64,000 nt of DNA, taken from positions 466,001 to 530,000 of the forward strand of contig JBBMOA010000017.1 in the NCBI GenBank assembly GCA_037954235.1. The letters are read 5' to 3'. The number at the start of each line of letters is the position of its first letter. The first letter of the stretch is position 1. The notes under the pieces were generated by a model. That model ran no database searches, was not told the DNA's origin, and was given only the letters and a program-made list of their open reading frames with translations. A program made the position numbers and the translations under genes. The DNA comes from Aulostomus chinensis. Taxonomy: Eukaryota; Chordata; Actinopteri; Syngnathiformes; Aulostomidae. This document shows, piece by piece, positions 1 to 13,678 of this stretch.

Positions 1-3000
1 TGACTGTTTACTATATTTGTTACTATTGTAGTTACTGTCATGACTGTTTACTATTGTTGTTATTGTTGTTTCTATTGTAGTCACTGTCATGATTGTTTAC
101 TGTTGTTGTTATTGTTACTATTGTAGTTACTGTCATGACTGTTTACTATTGTTGTTACTATTGTAGTTACTGTCATGACTGTTTACTATTGTTGTTACTG
201 TTGTAGTTACTGTCATGACTTTTTACTATATTTGTTACTATTGTAGTTACTGTCATGACTGTTTACTATATTTGTTACTATTGTAGTTACTGTCATGACT
301 GTTTACTATTGTTGTTATTGTTGTTTCTATTGTAGTCACTGTCATGATTGTTTACTGTTGTTGTTATTGTTACTATTGTAGTTACTGTCATGATTGTTTA
401 CTATTGTTGTTATTGTTGTAGTTATTGTCATGATTGTTTACTATTGTTGTTACTATTGTAGTTATTGTCATGAATGTTTACTATTGTTACTATTGTAGTT
501 ATTGTCATGATTGTTTACTTTTGTTATTGTTACTATTGTCGTTATCGTCATGATTGTTTACTATTGTTGTTACTATTGTCGTTATCATCATGATTGTTTA
601 CTATTGTTGTTACTATTGTCGTTATTGTCATAATTGTTTACTATTGTTATTGTTGTTACTATTGGGTTACTGTCATGATTGTTTACTATTGTAGTTACTG
701 TCATGATTGTTTACTGTTGTTATTGTTATTACTATTGTAGTTATTGTCATGATTGTTTGCTATTGTTGTTATTGTTGTAACTATTGTAGTTATTATCATG
801 ATTGTTTACTATTGTTGTTACTATTGTAGTTATTGTCATGAATGTTTACTATTGTTACTATTGTAGTTATTGTCATGATTGTTTACTATTGTTGTTACTA
901 TTGTAGTTATTGACATGAATGTTTACTATTGTTACTATTGTAGTTATTGTCATGATTGTTTACTTTTGTTACTATTGTAGTTATTGTCATGATTGTTTAC
1001 TTTTGTTATTGTTGTTAGTATTGTCGTTATCGTCGTGATTGTTTACTATTGTTGTTATTGTTGTTACTATTGTCATTATCATCATGATTGTTTACGATTG
1101 TTGTTATTGTTGTTACTATTGTCGTTATTGTCATGATTGTTTACTGTTGTTGTTATTGTTGTTACTATTGTCATGATTGTTTAATATTGTTATTGTTGTT
1201 ACTATTAGGTTACTGTCATGATTGTTTACTATTGTTGTTATTGTTGTTTCAATTGTAGTCACTGTCATGATTGTTTACTATTGTTATCAATGTTGTTACT
1301 ATTGCAGTTACTATCATGACTGTTTACTATATTTGTTACTATTGTAGTTACTGTCATGATTGTTTACTATTGTTGTTATTGTGGTTACTATTGTTGTTAT
1401 TGTTGTTACTATTGTAGTTATTGTCATGATTGTTTACTATTGTTGTTACTATTGTAGTTCTTGTCATGATTGTTTAGTATTGTTATTGTTGTTTCTATTG
1501 TAGTCACTGTCGTGATTGTTTACTATTGTTGTCAATGTTGTTACAATTGTAGTTACTGTCATGATTGTTTGCTGTTGTTGTTATTGTTACTATTGTAGTT
1601 ACTGTCATGATTGTTTACTATTGTTATTATTGTTACTATTGTAGTTACTGTCATGACTGTTTACTATTGTTGTTACTGTTGTAGTTATTGTCATGATTGT
1701 TTACTATTGTTGTTACTATTGTAGTTGTCATGAATGTTTACTATTGTTACTATTGTAGTTATTGTCATGATTGTTTACTTTTGTTATTGTTGTTACTATT
1801 GTCGTTATCGTCATGATTGTTAACTATTGTTGTTACTATTGTCATTATTGTCATGATTGTTTACTATTGTTATTATTGTTACTATTGGGTTACTGTCATG
1901 ATTGTTTACAATTGTTGTTACTATTGTAGTTATTGTCATGAATGTTTACTATTGTTACTATTGTAGGTATTGTCATGATTGTTTACTTTTGTTGTTGTTG
2001 TTACTATTGTTGTTATCTTCATGATTGTTAACTATTTTTGTTATTGTTGTTTCTATTGTCATTATCATCATGTTTGTTTACTATTGTTGTTACTATTGTC
2101 GTTATTGTCATGATTGTTTACTATTGTTATTGTTGTTACTATTGGGTTACTGTAATGATTGTTTACTATTGTTGTTATTGTTGTTACTATTGTAGTTACT
2201 GTCATGATTGTTTACTGTTGTTGTTATTATTGTTACTATTGTAGTTACTGTCATGATTGTTTTCTGTTGTTATTGTTACTATTGTAGTTATTGTCATGAT
2301 TGTTTGCTATTGTTGTTATTTTTGTTACTATTGTAGTTATTGTCATGATTGTTTACTATTGTTGTTACTATTGTAGTTATTGTCATGCATGTTTACTATT
2401 GTTACTATTGTAGTTATTGTCATGATTGTTTACTTTTGTTATTATTGTAGTTATTGTCATGATTGTTTACTTTTGTTATTGTTGTTACTATTGTCGTTAC
2501 TGCATGATTGTTTACTATTGTTGTTACTATTGTCGTTATTGTCATGATTGTTTACTATTGTTACTGTTGTTGCTATTGTCATGATTGTTTACTATTGTTA
2601 TTGTTGTTACTATTAGGTTACTGTCATGATTGTTTACTGTTGTTGTTATTGTTGTTACTATTGGGTTACTGTCATGATTGATTACTATTGTTGTTATTGT
2701 TGTTACTATTGTAGTTACTGTCATGATTGTTTACTGTTGCTATTATTGTTACTATTGTAGTTACTGTCATGATTGTTTACTGTTGTTGTTATTGTTGTTG
2801 TTACTATTGGGTTACTGTCATGATTGTTTACTATTGTTTTTATTGTTGTTACTATTGTAGTAACTGTCACGACTGTTTACTATATTTGTTACTATTGTAG
2901 TTACTGTCATGATTGTTTACTATTGTTGTTATTGTGGTTACTATTGTTGTTATTTTTGTTACTATTGTAGTAATTGTCATGATTGTTTACTATTGTTGTT

Positions 3001-6000
3001 ACTGTTTTATTTCTTGTCATAATTGTTTACTATTGTTATTGTTGTTTCTATTGTAGTCACTGTAATGATTGTTTACTATTGTTGTCAATGTTGTTACTAT
3101 TGTAGTTACTGTCATGATTGTTTACTATTGTTGTTATTGTTACTATTGTAGTTACTGTCATGACTGTTTACTATTGTTGTTACCGTTGTAGTTATTGTCA
3201 TGATTGTTTACTATTGTTGTTTCTATTTTAGTTATTGTCATGAATGTTTACTATTGTTACTATCGTAGGTATTGTCATGATTGTTTACTTTTGTTGTTGT
3301 TGTTACTATTGTTGTTATCGTCATGATTGTTAACTATTTTTGTTATTGTTGTTACTATTGTCATTATCATCATGTTTGTTTACTATTGTTGTTACTATTG
3401 TCGTTATTGTCATGATTGTTTACTATTGTTATTGTTGTTACTATTGGGTTACTGTCATGATTGTTTACTATTCTTGTTATTGTTGTTCCTATTGTAGTTA
3501 CTGTCATGATTGTTTACTGTTGTTGTTATTGTTGTTACTATTGGTTTACTGTCATAATTGTTTACTATTGTTTTTATTGTTGTTACTATTGTAGTTACTG
3601 TCACGACTGTTTACTATATTTGTTACTATTGTAGTTACTGTCATGATTGTTTACTATTGTTGTTATTGTGGTTACTATTGTTGTTATTTTTGTTACTATT
3701 GTAGTTCTTGTCATGATTGTTTACTATTGTTGTTACTATTGTAGTTCTTGTCATAATTGTTTACTATTGTTATTGTTGTTTCTATTGTAGTCACTGTAAT
3801 GATTGTTTACTATTGTTGTCAATGTTGTTACTATTGTAGTAACTGTCATGATTGTTTACTATTGTTGTTATTGTTACTATTGTAGTTACTGTCATGACTG
3901 TTTACTATTGTTGTTATTGTTACTATTGTAGTTACTGTCATGACTGTTTACTATTGTTGTTACTATTGTCGTTATTGTCATGATTGTTTACTATTGTTAC
4001 TGTTGTTGCTATTGTCATGATTGTTTACTATTGTTATTGTTGTTACTATTAGGTTACTGTCATGATTGTTTACTGTTGTTGTTATTGTTGTTACTATTGG
4101 GTTACTGTCATGATTGATTACTATTGTTGTTATTGTTGTTACTATTGTAGTTACTGTCATGATTGTTTACTGTTGCTATTATTGTTACTATTGTAGTTAC
4201 TGTCATGATTGTTTACTGTTGTTGTTATTGTTGTTGTTACTATTGGGTTACTGTCATGATTGTTTACTATTGTTTTTATTGTTGTTACTATTGTAGTAAC
4301 TGTCACGACTGTTTACTATATTTGTTACTATTGTAGTTACTGTCATGATTGTTTACTATTGTTGTTATTGTGGTTACTATTGTTGTTATTTTTGTTACTA
4401 TTGTAGTAATTGTCATGATTGTTTACTATTGTTGTTACTGTTTTATTTCTTGTCATAATTGTTTACTATTGTTATTGTTGTTTCTATTGTAGTCACTGTA
4501 ATGATTGTTTACTATTGTTGTCAATGTTGTTACTATTGTAGTTACTGTCATGATTGTTTACTATTGTTGTTATTGTTACTATTGTAGTTACTGTCATGAC
4601 TGTTTACTATTGTTGTTACTGTTGTAGTTATTGTCATGATTGTTTACTATTGTTGTTTCTATTTTAGTTATTGTCATGAATGTTTACTATTGTTACTATC
4701 GTAGGTATTGTCATGATTGTTTACTTTTGTTGTTGTTGTTACTATTGTTGTTATCGTCATGATTGTTAACTATTTTTGTTATTGTTGTTACTATTGTCAT
4801 TATCATCATGTTTGTTTACTATTGTTGTTACTATTGTCGTTATTGTCATGATTGTTTACTATTGTTATTGTTGTTACTATTGGGTTACTGTCATGATTGT
4901 TTACTATTGTTGTTATTGTTGTTCCTATTGTAGTTACTGTCATGATTGTTTACTGTTGTTGTTATTGTTGTTACTATTGGTTTACTGTCATAATTGTTTA
5001 CTATTGTTTTTATTGTTGTTACTATTGTAGTTACTGTCACGACTGTTTACTATATTTGTTACTATTGTAGTTACTGTCATGATTGTTTACTATTGTTGTT
5101 ATTGTGGTTACTATTGTTGTTATTTTTGTTACTATTGTAGTTCTTGTCATGATTGTTTACTATTGTTGTTACTATTGTAGTTCTTGTCATAATTGTTTAC
5201 TATTGTTATTGTTGTTTCTATTGTAGTCACTGTAATGATTGTTTACTATTGTTGTCAATGTTGTTACTATTGTAGTAACTGTCATGATTGTTTACTATTG
5301 TTGTTATTGTTACTATTGTAGTTACTGTCATGACTGTTTACTATTGTTGTTATTGTTACTATTGTAGTTACTGTCATGACTGTTTACTATTGTTGTTACT
5401 ATTGTCGTTATTGTCATGATTGTTTACTATTGTTACTGTTGTTGCTATTGTCATGATTGTTTACTATTGTTATTGTTGTTACTATTAGGTTACTGTCATG
5501 ATTGTTTACTGTTGTTGTTATTGTTGTTACTATTGGGTTACTGTCATGATTGATTACTATTGTTGTTATTGTTGTTACTATTGTAGTTACTGTCATGATT
5601 GTTTACTGTTGCTATTATTGTTACTATTGTAGTTACTGTCATGATTGTTTACTGTTGTTGTTATTGTTGTTGTTACTATTGGGTTACTGTCATGATTGTT
5701 TACTATTGTTTTTATTGTTGTTACTATTGTAGTAACTGTCACGACTGTTTACTATATTTGTTACTATTGTAGTTACTGTCATGATTGTTTACTATTGTTG
5801 TTATTGTGGTTACTATTGTTGTTATTTTTGTTACTATTGTAGTAATTGTCATGATTGTTTACTATTGTTGTTACTGTTTTATTTCTTGTCATAATTGTTT
5901 ACTATTGTTATTGTTGTTTCTATTGTAGTCACTGTAATGATTGTTTACTATTGTTGTCAATGTTGTTACTATTGTAGTTACTGTCATGATTGTTTACTAT

Positions 6001-9000
6001 TGTTGTTATTGTTACTATTGTAGTTACTGTCATGACTGTTTACTATTGTTGTTACTGTTGTAGTTATTGTCATGATTGTTTACTATTGTTGTTTCTATTT
6101 TAGTTATTGTCATGAATGTTTACTATTGTTACTATCGTAGGTATTGTCATGATTGTTTACTTTTGTTGTTGTTGTTACTATTGTTGTTATCGTCATGATT
6201 GTTAACTATTTTTGTTATTGTTGTTACTATTGTCATTATCATCATGTTTGTTTACTATTGTTGTTACTATTGTCGTTATTGTCATGATTGTTTACTATTG
6301 TTATTGTTGTTACTATTGGGTTACTGTCATGATTGTTTACTATTGTTGTTATTGTTGTTCCTATTGTAGTTACTGTCATGATTGTTTACTGTTGTTGTTA
6401 TTGTTGTTACTATTGGTTTACTGTCATAATTGTTTACTATTGTTTTTATTGTTGTTACTATTGTAGTTACTGTCACGACTGTTTACTATATTTGTTACTA
6501 TTGTAGTTACTGTCATGATTGTTTACTATTGTTGTTATTGTGGTTACTATTGTTGTTATTTTTGTTACTATTGTAGTTCTTGTCATGATTGTTTACTATT
6601 GTTGTTACTATTGTAGTTCTTGTCATAATTGTTTACTATTGTTATTGTTGTTTCTATTGTAGTCACTGTAATGATTGTTTACTATTGTTGTCAATGTTGT
6701 TACTATTGTAGTAACTGTCATGATTGTTTACTATTGTTGTTATTGTTACTATTGTAGTTACTGTCATGACTGTTTACTATTGTTGTTATTGTTACTATTG
6801 TAGTTACTGTCATGACTGTTTACTATTGTTGTTACTATTGTCGTTATTGTCATGATTGTTTACTATTGTTACTGTTGTTGCTATTGTCATGATTGTTTAC
6901 TATTGTTATTGTTGTTACTATTAGGTTACTGTCATGATTGTTTACTGTTGTTGTTATTGTTGTTACTATTGGGTTACTGTCATGATTGATTACTATTGTT
7001 GTTATTGTTGTTACTATTGTAGTTACTGTCATGATTGTTTACTGTTGCTATTATTGTTACTATTGTAGTTACTGTCATGATTGTTTACTGTTGTTGTTAT
7101 TGTTGTTGTTACTATTGGGTTACTGTCATGATTGTTTACTATTGTTTTTATTGTTGTTACTATTGTAGTAACTGTCACGACTGTTTACTATATTTGTTAC
7201 TATTGTAGTTACTGTCATGATTGTTTACTATTGTTGTTATTGTGGTTACTATTGTTGTTATTTTTGTTACTATTGTAGTAATTGTCATGATTGTTTACTA
7301 TTGTTGTTACTGTTTTATTTCTTGTCATAATTGTTTACTATTGTTATTGTTGTTTCTATTGTAGTCACTGTAATGATTGTTTACTATTGTTGTCAATGTT
7401 GTTACTATTGTAGTTACTGTCATGATTGTTTACTATTGTTGTTATTGTTACTATTGTAGTTACTGTCATGACTGTTTACTATTGTTGTTACTGTTGTAGT
7501 TATTGTCATGATTGTTTACTATTGTTGTTTCTATTTTAGTTATTGTCATGAATGTTTACTATTGTTACTATCGTAGGTATTGTCATGATTGTTTACTTTT
7601 GTTGTTGTTGTTACTATTGTTGTTATCGTCATGATTGTTAACTATTTTTGTTATTGTTGTTACTATTGTCATTATCATCATGTTTGTTTACTATTGTTGT
7701 TACTATTGTCGTTATTGTCATGATTGTTTACTATTGTTATTGTTGTTACTATTGGGTTACTGTCATGATTGTTTACTATTGTTGTTATTGTTGTTCCTAT
7801 TGTAGTTACTGTCATGATTGTTCACTGTTGTTGTTATTGTTGTTACTATTGGTTTACTGTCATAATTGTTTACTATTGTTTTTATTGTTGTTACTATTGT
7901 AGTTACTGTCACGACTGTTTACTATATTTGTTACTATTGTAGTTACTGTCATGATTGTTTACTATTGTTGTTATTGTGGTTACTATTGTTTTTATTTTTG
8001 TTACTATTGTAGTTCTTGTCATGATTGTTTACTATTGTTGTTACTATTGTAGTTCTTGTCATAATTGTTTACTATTGTTATTGTTGTTTCTATTGTAGTC
8101 ACTGTAATGATTGTTTACTATTGTTGTCAATGTTGTTACTATTGTAGTAACTGTCATGATTGTTTACTATTGTTGTTATTGTTACTATTGTAGTTACTGT
8201 CATGACTGTTTACTATTGTTGTTACTGTTGTAGTTATTTTCATGATTGTTTACTATTGTTGTTTCTATTTTAGTTATTGTCATGAATGTTTACTATTGTT
8301 ACTATTGTAGGTATTGTCATGATTGTTTACTTTTGTTGTTGTTGTTACTATTGTTGTTATCGTCATGATTGTTAACTATTTTTGTTATTGTTGTTACTAT
8401 TGTCATTATCATCATGTTTGTTTACTATTGTTGTTACTATTGTCGTTATTGTCATGATTGTTTACTATTGTTATTGTTGTTACTATTGGGTTACTGTCAT
8501 GATTGTTTACTATTGTTGTTATTGTTGTTCCTATTGTAGTTACTGTCATGATTGTTTACTGTTGCTGTTATTATTGTTACTATTGTAGTTACTGTCATGA
8601 TTGTTTACTTTTGTTATTGTTGTTACTATTGTAGTTATTGTCATGATTGTTTACTATTGTTGTTACTATTGTAGTTATTGTCATGATTGTTTACATTTGT
8701 TACTATTGTAGTTATTGTCATGATTGTTTACTTTTTATTGTTGTTACTATTGTCGTTATTGTCATGATTGTTTACTATTGTTATTGTTGTTACTCTTGTC
8801 ATGATTGTTTACTATTGTTATTGTTGTTACTATTAGGTTACTGTCATGATTGTTTACTATTGTTGATATTGTTGTTACTATTGTAGTTACTGTCATGATT
8901 GTTTACTGTTGTTGTTATTGTTGTTACTTTTGGGTACTGTCATGATTGTTTACTATTGTTGTTATTGTTGTTACTATTGTAGTTACTGTCATGATTGTTT

Positions 9001-10030
9001 ACTGTTGTTATTGTTGTTACTATTGTAGTTACTGTCATGATTGTTTACTGTTGTTATTGTTATTACTATTGTTGTTATTGTCATGATTGTTTACTATTGC
9101 TGTTACTATTGTAGTCATTGTCATGAATGTTTACTATTTTTACTATTGTCATTATTGTCATGATTGTTTACTTTTGTTATTGTTGTTACTATTGTCATGA
9201 TTGTTTCCTTCTTTATTATTGTTACTATTGTCGTTATCGTCATGATTTTTTACTACTTTTGTTACTATTTTCATTATCATCATGATTGTTTACTTTTGTC
9301 GTTATTGTCATGATGGTTTACTATTGTTGTTATTGTTACTATTGTAGTTATTGTCATGAATGTTTACTATTATTGTTACTATCCTTTATTGTTATGATTG
9401 TGTACTTCTGTTATTGTTGTTACTACTGTCATTATCATTATGATTGTTTACTATTGTTGTTATTGTTGTTACTATTGTCGTTATTGTCATGATTTTTTAC
9501 TATTGTTATTGTTGTTACTATTGGGTTACTGTCCTGATTGTTTACTATTGTTGTTATTTTTAATATCGTAGTTATTGTCATGAATGTTTACTATTATTGT
9601 TACTATCCGTTATTGTCATGATTGTGTACTTCTGTTATTGTTGTTACTATTGGGTTACTGTCATGATTTTTTACTATTGTTGTTATTGTTGTTACTATTG
9701 TTGTTATTGTCATGATTTTTTACTATTGTTGTTATATTTGTTACTATTGTCGTTATTGTCATGATTGTTTACTATTGTTATTGTTGTTACTATTGGGTTA
9801 CTGTCATGATTGTTTACGATTGTTGTTATTGTTACTATCATAGTTATTGTCATGAATGTTTACTATTATTGTTACTATCCGTTATTGTCATGATTGTGTA
9901 CTTCTGTTATTGTTGTTACTATCGGGTCACTGTCATGATTTTTTACTATTGTTGTTACTATTGTCGTTATTGTCATGATTTTTACTATTGTTGTTACTAT
10001 TGTCGTTACTGTCATGATTGTTAACAATTG
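1..10030. repeat. 10-kb AT-rich satellite/minisatellite with 1,436-bp higher-order repeat
   Basis: The whole interval is built from a degenerate unit of roughly 35-50 bp that opens with TGTCATGATTGTTTAC and continues with TTG/TTA triplets. Units differ mainly by gain or loss of triplets. A higher-order repeat overlies this: the marker ATCATCATGTTTG occurs near 2,069, 3,371, 4,807, 6,243, 7,679 and 8,413, giving steps of about 1,302, then 1,436 three times, then 734 bp. The array continues past the left edge. On the right it decays into single-copy sequence near 10,030. The apparent small reading frames (poly-Leu/Tyr/Cys) are by-products of the triplet-rich unit and are not genes. Because ankrd6 exons read leftwards up to 10,394 and its last exon is missing, the array most likely sits in an ankrd6 intron. 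Confidence 0.95.
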
Positions 10031-10393
10031 TTTTATTATCGTTGTTCATTCTTGTTGTGATGATATTTTTTGGTGCAACTGCTGTTATCTTATTGTCACT
10101 GTTGTCCTGATTGTTCCGTGGCTGGAGCTTCTACCCTCATCTACCCACCAATTTACACCAGGAAGAGTAACAGCTTCTCAGCCGCCCCAGAAGAGGCATC
10201 ATGTGTTCCAGGCAGGACGACTGTGCCCACAAAACTATAGAAATACTGCATAAATTTACAGCAGGTCAAGTTTGAGCTGTGAGGATAAGATCCTTGTCTG
10301 CTGCTGTGACATAATTTTATCTCCATTTCCATCCCAGAGGATAGAGTCATAACTGATACACATCTGCTGGCTGAGCTGAGCTTAAAACTTCAC
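10031..10393. other. Intronic sequence between the satellite and an ankrd6 exon
   Basis: Single-copy-looking sequence follows the donor of the 10,394-10,764 exon on the minus strand. I looked here for the expected last ankrd6 segment (aromatic 'YFFEAVS' and 'WYERKI' motifs of the human protein) and did not find it. Nothing else is recognisable. Confidence 0.5.
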
Positions 10394-10609
10394 CTCCATA
10401 GCGTGCAGATTGTTCCTCTCCTGACTGAATGTTGGCTCAGTGGGACGGTCAATGAAGAACTCCAGAGTTCTGGTTCTGGTGCAGTCATCATCTGTCACAA
10501 TCTGTGTATGTTTGCGGACCCTCAGCAGATCTTCAGCATGCTTGCTGTTCGGTCTGTCTGGTCCCTGATGTTGGACCCTTGATGGTCCCTGGTCACATGT
10601 GCTAGAGCA

Positions 10610-10640
<31 letters not shown>

Positions 10641-10764
10641 AGATCCTTCCCACACAGGGACACTGTAGCTCCTGGAGTCTGCCTGCAGGGGTCAGTAGAG
10701 CCTAGCAGGACTCTTGAAGTGGGTCTGGCAGGCAGGGGAAACAGGGCTGTGTTCTCATAGTCAT
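10394..10764 (-). CDS. ankrd6: ankrd6 exon, serine-rich C-terminal region
   Basis: A strong acceptor (pyrimidine tract ending CATCCAG) precedes DDYENTALFP, where the first Asp codon is split with the previous exon. The exon is 371 nt and ends at ATGGAG|GTGAAG in phase 0. It encodes a low-complexity region with about ten serines in a row, written by a CTG/CAG run at 10,611-10,637, then a charged stretch ending in LHAME. The human protein has ALEL followed by an aromatic helix at about this point, so the next exon should carry that helix; it is not in the window. Assignment rests on position, phase fit with the upstream exon and weak similarity, not on strong homology. Confidence 0.6.
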
Positions 10765-11477
10765 CTGGATGGGGAAGTGTAGAGACAAAAGGAATCACTG
10801 ATCTATTCAACCAGTAATATCAGTTCTGCTCTGAAAGATCTTCTCCATTGCACATCATCACAATACACACATGACAAGTAGTCATTAAAGTTGTAAAGAA
10901 GCAGTTGCTGCAGAAATCCAGACTGACCCACTTCAAACCGGTTCAATGATGGCAGAATTTTAAACATCACATTGAACTGAAGAGCTGCAGCACATCATCA
11001 GAAGCTCGTCCGTCCGTCCCACCTCTCTCAAACTCCATCATTTGTATTCAATTACAAAAGTAGAGTTTTGCAGTCTTTTGCTGAACTTGCTGTGCAGCAC
11101 ACATTTTCACATCTGAGCTCAACAAAGTTAAAATTTGCAGAGCAGCTTCATTTCATGAGGGTTATCCCTGCAGTATGACTTGCTGTTACTCTGAATACTA
11201 TGAGTTACTTCATACATGTGTGCATGTCCTATCATTAACTATCATTTTGTTTTCTCAAAAAAGTGACAAAGTAGAATAAAAACACATCAGTAATATGTCT
11301 CTCTTCTGCACCAGAGTCTTACAATCACCTAAAACAGAAACTGGAGTATGATGACGTCAATGATGATGATTATTAGCATTCATGTTAGCATTTTGCCAGT
11401 TTCTATATTACTTTCCTACAATACTTTTTCTGTTGACTGATCTTCAGCTCAGGAATGTTAAATGCTATGAAGCCGAC
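10765..11477. other. ankrd6 intron
   Basis: About 0.7 kb between two ankrd6 exons. No transposon, repeat or second gene is recognisable in it. Confidence 0.5.
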
Positions 11478-11733
11478 CTGGTGACCTGCCCAGCCTCCTG
11501 CCCCCCCTCTGCTCCAGCTCAGTCTGAGACCTGGATGAGAGGATGTTGACATAGGTGGCCAGTGAAGCACTGCTGTCCCCAGACACCACAGACAGCAGCG
11601 GGAGGGACTCCAGCTCGACGTCGACCACAGACTGCTCCACAGATGGAGAGGGCACCAGCTTGTAGTACTGGGCTTCAGCTGGAATGCTGACGTGGGTCAT
11701 ACACCACCTCTTCAAATGACGATCCACTGCTGC
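11478..11733 (-). CDS. ankrd6: ankrd6 exon, HLKRWCM segment
   Basis: Acceptor TGTGAAGCAG is followed by AAVDRHLKRWCM, which lines up with ISLVDELKTWCM of human ANKRD6 immediately after the phase-0 exon border. The exon then reads an acidic, serine-rich stretch including LPLLSVVSGDSS and SLATYVNIL. Two donors are possible: CCAG|GTCGGC (exon end 11,478) and GGCAG|GTCACC (11,486). Only the first keeps the frame open into the next exon; the second gives an immediate stop at the join, so I chose 11,478. Confidence 0.7.
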
Positions 11734-13400
11734 CTGCTTCACACAAAAAACAACGCTGACTCTGAACTCTCAATCTTGACAGTCACTCATGTCCATCCGT
11801 CTCTGTGGTACAGGGACCTGATGACAAGGGAGCATTTGAAAATTACAATAAACTGAGCTGTTCGACAGACAGGATGTTTGTAGAATTTTTGGTGTAATAA
11901 TTATGGAATTGATGACAGTAGAATTACAGATAAGAATAGAGCAAAGGAAGAATATTGTTTAGAGGTGGAAATAAGGGTGCAATAAGTTGTTGGTTGACTT
12001 GATAGTAAAGGATGCCGGATCTTAAAAAGACAGCTTGAGATTAGTGAGTTGATGTACGCAGTGAATGCTTATTAATACGCGTTTCTGTCAATGAGGAACA
12101 AGTTTGGTGCGATGAGTGCTTCTCCACGAAGAGCTATGGTTACACAGTAGATGTCAGACTTATAGAAGCGTGTCGCTACGTCCGTGTTGATCGTGGATGG
12201 AACCTCCCACTTCAGTTGTGACTGTGCTAATTTGTTTTTTCCGAGATGGTACCTGATGGAGTTGAACTCCACGATGGCTGATCTGTCAATAATCGACTCA
12301 TTTATTTTCATATTCAACGATCCTCATTACCTGGTCTGATACCACAGAAAACACACCATGTTGTCCTCACAGTGGCAGCTGCTTTGTTACAGTCACACCA
12401 CTCACTTTAGTGATCTCATGAGGTTCTTTATGAGAATAGAAAATAGTTGTGTGTCAGCAAATAACACCTTTGAAAGGATGTTCAAAGCATGACATAAATC
12501 ATTTACAGAAGTAAAAGCACCAAGCACTAACCCCTGGGCGACACCATCAGTGATGATGCAAAGAGAGGAGACCTTTCCCCTCTTCTGTAACTAAAATCAT
12601 GCAGATTTTTAATTTTGAAATGGGAACATTTGTGAAGCAGAATAGAACGACTAACTTTGTAAAAAGCTTAAGGTGAATTCAGGAAAATTCCACCAGTGCA
12701 TTTTTTTTCTATCTCCAGCTTTACTGATCTCACGAACAATAAGGGACATCCAAGGAAGTAGTGCACTTCCTTCTAAATCCACATGGTGACTACAAAGGAT
12801 GGAATATTCCTCCAAATCATCCAACAATCTTTGATAGACACAATTTTCCCATAATTAGGTAGAATATAGGTAACACAGGTAGAACTGAAATTGGTCTGTT
12901 ATCATCACACAAAGCTGGATCACCGTCTTTGTGTATCGGAATCATTGCATTATTTTTAATTGAGCAGGAACAATGTGTTTTTGCAAGGAGAGGTTGAGAG
13001 TTTAAGGTAAAGGGGTTACATGCACTTATTTGGTTAAGTGACCAGAAATATAACCTAAACCAGGTTAGGACTCTTACAGATTGTGTAAAAACTTCAAAGC
13101 GTCACCTTTTGTTACCCGAGAGAATTGAAAACCAACTAGTGTGGGAAAATTCATGAGCCAAGTTCTCTCCAATTATAGAAAAGTAAATGTTGAATTTAAT
13201 GCCAGGTTCATTACGCTCCTTAATGAGATCATAAACTGTCTTCAATTCTGATGGGAGGTCTGTGGATTTTGGTTTGTTTGTTAACAATGAAGTTAATAGT
13301 TTGACAAATTAGCGACATTATTTTTTGTTCGTTAAATTTGGTATTAAAGTGGTATATCTTGAATTTATTTTGATGACAGGATCAGATTAATTTTGCTAGT
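11734..13400 (-). pseudogene. Old non-LTR retrotransposon (LINE) relic and unassigned frames
   Basis: Read on the minus strand, 12,300-13,000 gives broken reverse-transcriptase motifs in several frames: KDGDPALCDDNRPIS (palm entry), GVAQGLVLG in place of GVPQGSVLG, and FADTQLF in place of FADDT. Many stops and shifts separate them, so this is an inactive remnant. An 81-codon minus frame at 12,072-12,317 has protein-like composition but no family that I recognise. A 61-codon frame at 13,102-13,287 is probably more of the same LINE. All of it is intronic to ankrd6. Confidence 0.6.
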
Positions 13401-13564
13401 TTTAAACTCAGCTAAATTGATGGGGGTTGATACCAAGATATTCTCTATCAACTCTGTGTTTAGCCTTTACTGAAGTAAGTCTGGCAGAAGTTCAACAACT
13501 CCACGTTGGAGTTGTGCAATACATCACCTTTCGTTACTGTCTCACCTGCTGCAGCTGTCTTTAC

Positions 13565-13678
13565 CTGTGTCATCATGGCTTCATCCCTGCCCCTGGCAGC
13601 CACCTGCTCAATCCTGTACATCATTTTCTTTCTTTCTGCTGCTGTTCGTTTTTGATTCAGCAAGTCCAAGACTTTAAT
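13565..13678 (-). CDS. ankrd6: ankrd6 exon, coiled-coil segment
   Basis: The 114-nt exon lies between a pyrimidine-rich acceptor (CCTCTTTGGCAG) and donor ACACAG|GTAAAG, both phase 0. It encodes IKVLDLLNQKRTAAERKK and ends GRDEAMMTQ. The human counterpart reads MRVLDKLMVERLSAER, so both the fold and the exon borders match. The upstream exon is 19.9 kb away at 33,579, and all the transposons from 13.9 to 33.5 kb are packed into that single intron. Confidence 0.88.

Noticed and set aside
2038..9492. Repeated small frames rich in Leu/Tyr/Cys
   Set aside because: They recur with the 1,436-bp satellite period, lie in a triplet-rich tandem repeat and resemble no protein.
10153..10350. Minus frame as the last ankrd6 exon
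   Set aside because: It lacks the expected conserved helix, and no acceptor in phase 0 gives a plausible continuation.
12072..12317. 81-codon minus frame with protein-like composition as an ankrd6 exon
   Set aside because: The flanking ankrd6 exons join in phase without it, and it matches no part of the known protein. More likely part of an old retroelement.
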